From assembly GCA_947305585.1 (NCBI GenBank), contig CAMZDY010000038.1, positions 1 through 9,785 of the forward strand: a stretch of DNA of 9,785 bases, read 5' to 3'. This DNA comes from an uncultured Verrucomicrobiota bacterium (lineage in GTDB: Bacteria; Verrucomicrobiota; Kiritimatiellia; RFP12; UBA1067). Shown one piece after another: positions 7,453-9,785 of the stretch. The translations under genes were made by a program, and so were the position numbers. Positions within the stretch are counted from its first letter, which is position 1. Every line of letters begins with the position of its first letter. The notes under the pieces are model-generated. The model did no database searches. It saw only the letters and a list, made by a program, of their open reading frames with translations, and was not told the DNA's origin.

Positions 7453-8252
7453 CACTCTCCGTCCGCGTCGAGTTCGTCCCAATCGAGCACGCCCTCGAAC
7501 ACTTTCTTGAACGGGCCCGTAAGCGACACTCCGGTCACGCTTTCGCCGTCGAAAGCCCCGTCCACCACCAGCTCGTAGCCTTTAACCGTCTTGACCGTAA
7601 CCGGAAACTCCAGCCCGTAATCCTTCACGCCGATGACCGCAGTGGCCACCGCGCCGGTGCCGCAGGCGCCGGTTTCCGCCTCCACCCCGCGTTCGTAAGT
7701 GCGCATCACCGCCTTGTTGGGATGCTTGTACACCACAAAGTCCACGTTGGTTCCGTTGGGGGCGAATTCTTCGCTCATGCGGATCTTGCGTCCCTCGCGT
7801 TCCACGTCCACCTTGGAGAGGTTCTCCACCTCGACGATCTTGTGCGGCACTCCGGCAACGACGAAATCTTCGCCGAAGTTCTTGGGCTCCGGCATGCCCA
7901 CCTTCACCAGCCGATCCGACACGATCTCGGCCGAGACGATGCCGGCGATGGTCTCGAACCGCATGGAATCGCCTTTCACCGCCCCGATCTCCCGGGCGAA
8001 AGCCGCCACGCACCTGGCGCCGTTGCCGCACATCTCAGCCTCGCTGCCGTCGGGATTGAAAAACCGCATCTTGAAATCCGCGATTTCCGAATTCTGCACG
8101 AGGATGATCCCTTCGCACCCCACGCCGCTCCGGCGGGTTCCCATGGCGACGATCCGACGGTAGTCGTAGTCGGGGAACTGTCCGTTGCGGTTGTCGATCA
8201 TGATGAAGTCGTTGCCGGCTCCATGCATCTTGACGAACGCGATCTTCTTCAT
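7452..8252 (-). CDS. dapF: Diaminopimelate epimerase
   Basis: This 266-residue enzyme interconverts LL- and meso-diaminopimelate, supplying lysine and the peptidoglycan cross-linking residue, in the cytoplasm. The N-terminal substrate motif is KMHGAGNDF (8-16). The two catalytic cysteines sit in their signatures: Cys75 in MCGNGARC (74-81) and Cys197 in ETGACGTGA (193-201). GVPH (134-137), GRKIR (154-158) and GTNVDFV (167-173) follow the GVPH-type subfamily in place of the GNPH form. I place the start at ATG 8252, which overlaps the prc stop as ATGA and has AGGA 8 nt upstream; the protein then begins MKKIAFVKMHG as expected. The ATG at 8261 has its Shine-Dalgarno directly abutting and adds three odd residues. 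The presence of DapF implies a diaminopimelate-based lysine and cell-wall pathway. Confidence 0.97.
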   Translation of the reverse strand: MKKIAFVKMHGAGNDFIMIDNRNGQFPDYDYRRIVAMGTRRSGVGCEGIILVQNSEIADFKMRFFNPDGSEAEMCGNGARCVAAFAREIGAVKGDSMRFETIAGIVSAEIVSDRLVKVGMPEPKNFGEDFVVAGVPHKIVEVENLSKVDVEREGRKIRMSEEFAPNGTNVDFVVYKHPNKAVMRTYERGVEAETGACGTGAVATAVIGVKDYGLEFPVTVKTVKGYELVVDGAFDGESVTGVSLTGPFKKVFEGVLDWDELDADGE

Positions 8253-9785
8253 TCCCACCATCCTTTCGGTTCCGGCAGCAGCCTGCCATCGTTGAGGATC
8301 ACCATGTCGCCCAGAATCCGGAAGGTCTCGTCCAGCACCACATCGTCTTTCTTGCGCTGGTTGCCGCGCCGGCGCGAAGCGCTCTTCTCCTCGTCGTTTT
8401 CGTCGTCGTCTTCGCTCAACGCGCGCAGGTCCCGGTCGTTGCGCATCATGGCCTTGCGCGACTCGTATTCGAGCGGAACCTCGGTACGCTCTACGATGTC
8501 CTTCATGCCGTTAACGCTCTTGAGGTGGTCCTGGTATTTGGCGTTGTCCTTGAGCCGGGCTTCGGAGGCGGCCTTCAACTGCGGCAGCATCTTTTCCACG
8601 TCCCAGCAGGCGGAATAGTCGGCCGGATCCACCTTGGAGAACGGCAGCGAATAGGTGAGCTTGTCTTCGCCGATATCGAGCGAATCCAGAAGCGAGGGAA
8701 GATAGATGTCGGGCGAGACGCCCTCGGTCTGCGTGGAGCGACCGTTGATACGGTAGAACCGGGCGTTGGTGATCTTGACGGCGCCATACTTCTTGGCGCC
8801 CAATTCGTCCACCTCCTGCACCGTACCCTTGCCGTGGGTGCGGGAATCGCCCACCAGCACGGCCCGTCCCACGTCCTGCAGATGGCCGGCCACAATTTCG
8901 GAAGCCGACGCGGATTCGCGGTCGATCATCACGATCATGGGCTTGCGGAACGCCACCACGTTGCCGGCCGGAAGCGGATAGGCGACCACCGTATGGATGT
9001 CTTTGACCTGCAGCACCGGACCGCGCGGCACGAAGAGCGAGCTCAACAGCACCGCCTCGCGCAGACTGCCGCCGCCGTTTCCGCGCAGATCCAATACGAG
9101 CCCGTCCACCCCCTCGGCGTTGAAATCGGCGATATACCGGTTCACGTCCAGCGCGCAGCTGCGGAAGCCGTCGTCGCCCAACCGCTTGTCCATCGTGCCG
9201 TAGAAGCTGGGCAGGAACACGTAGCCGAGTTTCAGTTCGCGGCCGTCCACCTCGACCCGCTCCACCCGTCCGGTGGCGGCCTGGTCGTCGAGTATCACGA
9301 TATCGCGCGTCAAGGTTATGAGATTGCGCGCCTTGGGATCGCTCTTGGGCTTGATTTCCAGCGTCACCTCGGTCCCCTTGGGTCCGCGGATCTTGTTGAT
9401 GGACTTCTTGATCGGCTGCCACAGGATGTCTTCGATTTCGCCGTCGCCGTTCTTGATGCCGGTGATCTTGTCGCCCTTCTTGATGCGGCCGTCCCGATCG
9501 ATCGGTCCGTTCGGCATGACCCGGCCGATCTTGAGCGCGCCGTCGTCTTCGTCCATGCCGAGCTCCGCCCCCACACCGCCGAGCCGGAGGTTCATCTCCA
9601 TGTCGAAATCCTCTTTCGTCGTCTTGCTCATGTAATCGGTGTGCGGATCGTAGGCGCGGGCCACGGCCGAAAGATAATACTGGAGCACGCTTTCCTCGTC
9701 GGGCTCGTTGAGCACTCTGGCGTACTGGCGATACTTCTTGATCAGCCGCTCCTCCACGGGTTCGTTCTTGCGGTCGCCGGAATCG
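8249..9785 (-). CDS. prc: Tail-specific (C-terminal processing) protease Prc, S41 family; 5' end outside window
   Basis: At least 511 residues are visible; the frame is open to the window edge, so the N-terminus, including any signal peptide, is missing. Numbering from codon 9784-9782: an AYDPHTDYMS-type segment (44-53); a PDZ domain (about 64-146) with GVGAELGMDEDD; and the S41 core (about 184-358) with LVLDLRGNGGGS (229-240). The catalytic Ser293 is in SASASEI, Asp304 in QDVG, and Lys319 in HGKGTVQ, matching the Ser/Asp/Lys arrangement of E. coli Prc with one extra residue between Ser and Lys. The C-terminal region (about 380-511) corresponds to the Prc tail domain and holds a charged low-complexity patch (457-481). 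Prc trims periplasmic and membrane proteins from their C-termini and affects peptidoglycan hydrolase turnover. Codon 9757 (GTG) is internal and not a start, because the upstream residues continue in frame. It is coupled to dapF by ATGA. Confidence 0.95.
   Translation of the reverse strand, partial: DSGDRKNEPVEERLIKKYRQYARVLNEPDEESVLQYYLSAVARAYDPHTDYMSKTTKEDFDMEMNLRLGGVGAELGMDEDDGALKIGRVMPNGPIDRDGRIKKGDKITGIKNGDGEIEDILWQPIKKSINKIRGPKGTEVTLEIKPKSDPKARNLITLTRDIVILDDQAATGRVERVEVDGRELKLGYVFLPSFYGTMDKRLGDDGFRSCALDVNRYIADFNAEGVDGLVLDLRGNGGGSLREAVLLSSLFVPRGPVLQVKDIHTVVAYPLPAGNVVAFRKPMIVMIDRESASASEIVAGHLQDVGRAVLVGDSRTHGKGTVQEVDELGAKKYGAVKITNARFYRINGRSTQTEGVSPDIYLPSLLDSLDIGEDKLTYSLPFSKVDPADYSACWDVEKMLPQLKAASEARLKDNAKYQDHLKSVNGMKDIVERTEVPLEYESRKAMMRNDRDLRALSEDDDENDEEKSASRRRGNQRKKDDVVLDETFRILGDMVILNDGRLLPEPKGWWE

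Noticed and set aside
8253..8261. ATG at 8261 as the dapF start
   Set aside because: The Shine-Dalgarno abuts it directly; ATG 8252 has AGGA at 8 nt and gives the family's normal N-terminus.
9755..9757. GTG at 9757 as the start of the protease
   Set aside because: The frame stays open to the window edge and family members have several hundred residues upstream of this point; it is an internal valine.

Overview
The window is a compact, GC-rich bacterial segment. Nearly all of it is coding, with two short AT-rich promoter islands (about 78-194 and 6171-6258). It holds eight main coding units: a 13-codon stub on the left edge, a plus-strand sirtuin, and a long minus-strand block. The lineage cannot be fixed from sequence alone. 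A large group-1 sigma factor, a small bacterial RRM protein, a Prc-type protease and a binding-protein/permease fusion together suggest the PVC superphylum (Verrucomicrobiota/Kiritimatiellota/Lentisphaerota). This is a low-confidence inference.

Left edge (1-923): a divergent promoter region separates the start of a probable glucose-1-phosphate thymidylyltransferase (minus, running off the window) from a Sir2-family deacylase (plus). The sirtuin promoter is a perfect TTGACA-17-TATAAT. It sits so close to the ATG that the mRNA is probably leaderless.

Minus-strand operon A (6170 down to 926): rpoD, then an RRM protein with an N-terminal membrane anchor, then a DJ-1/PfpI protein, then a 740-residue fusion of a sugar-type ABC solute-binding protein with a MalF-type permease. 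Gaps are 43 bp, 1 bp and a 4-bp ATGA overlap, so the genes are probably co-transcribed from the strong promoter ahead of rpoD. The fusion gene ends 2 bp from the convergent sirtuin stop.

Minus-strand operon B (9785 down to 6259): prc (5' end off the window), dapF (ATGA overlap) and a class I methyltransferase (TGATG overlap). The methyltransferase reading frame is interrupted by one in-frame TAG after 52 codons. Both halves are in the same frame and both look conserved.

Main points for a second look are: the in-frame amber codon; a promoter signature shared by all three clear promoters; the probable leaderless sirtuin mRNA; the membrane-anchored RRM protein behind rpoD; and the binding-protein/permease fusion with no ATPase or second permease nearby. 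No tRNA, rRNA, CRISPR array, insertion sequence or convincing intrinsic terminator was seen.
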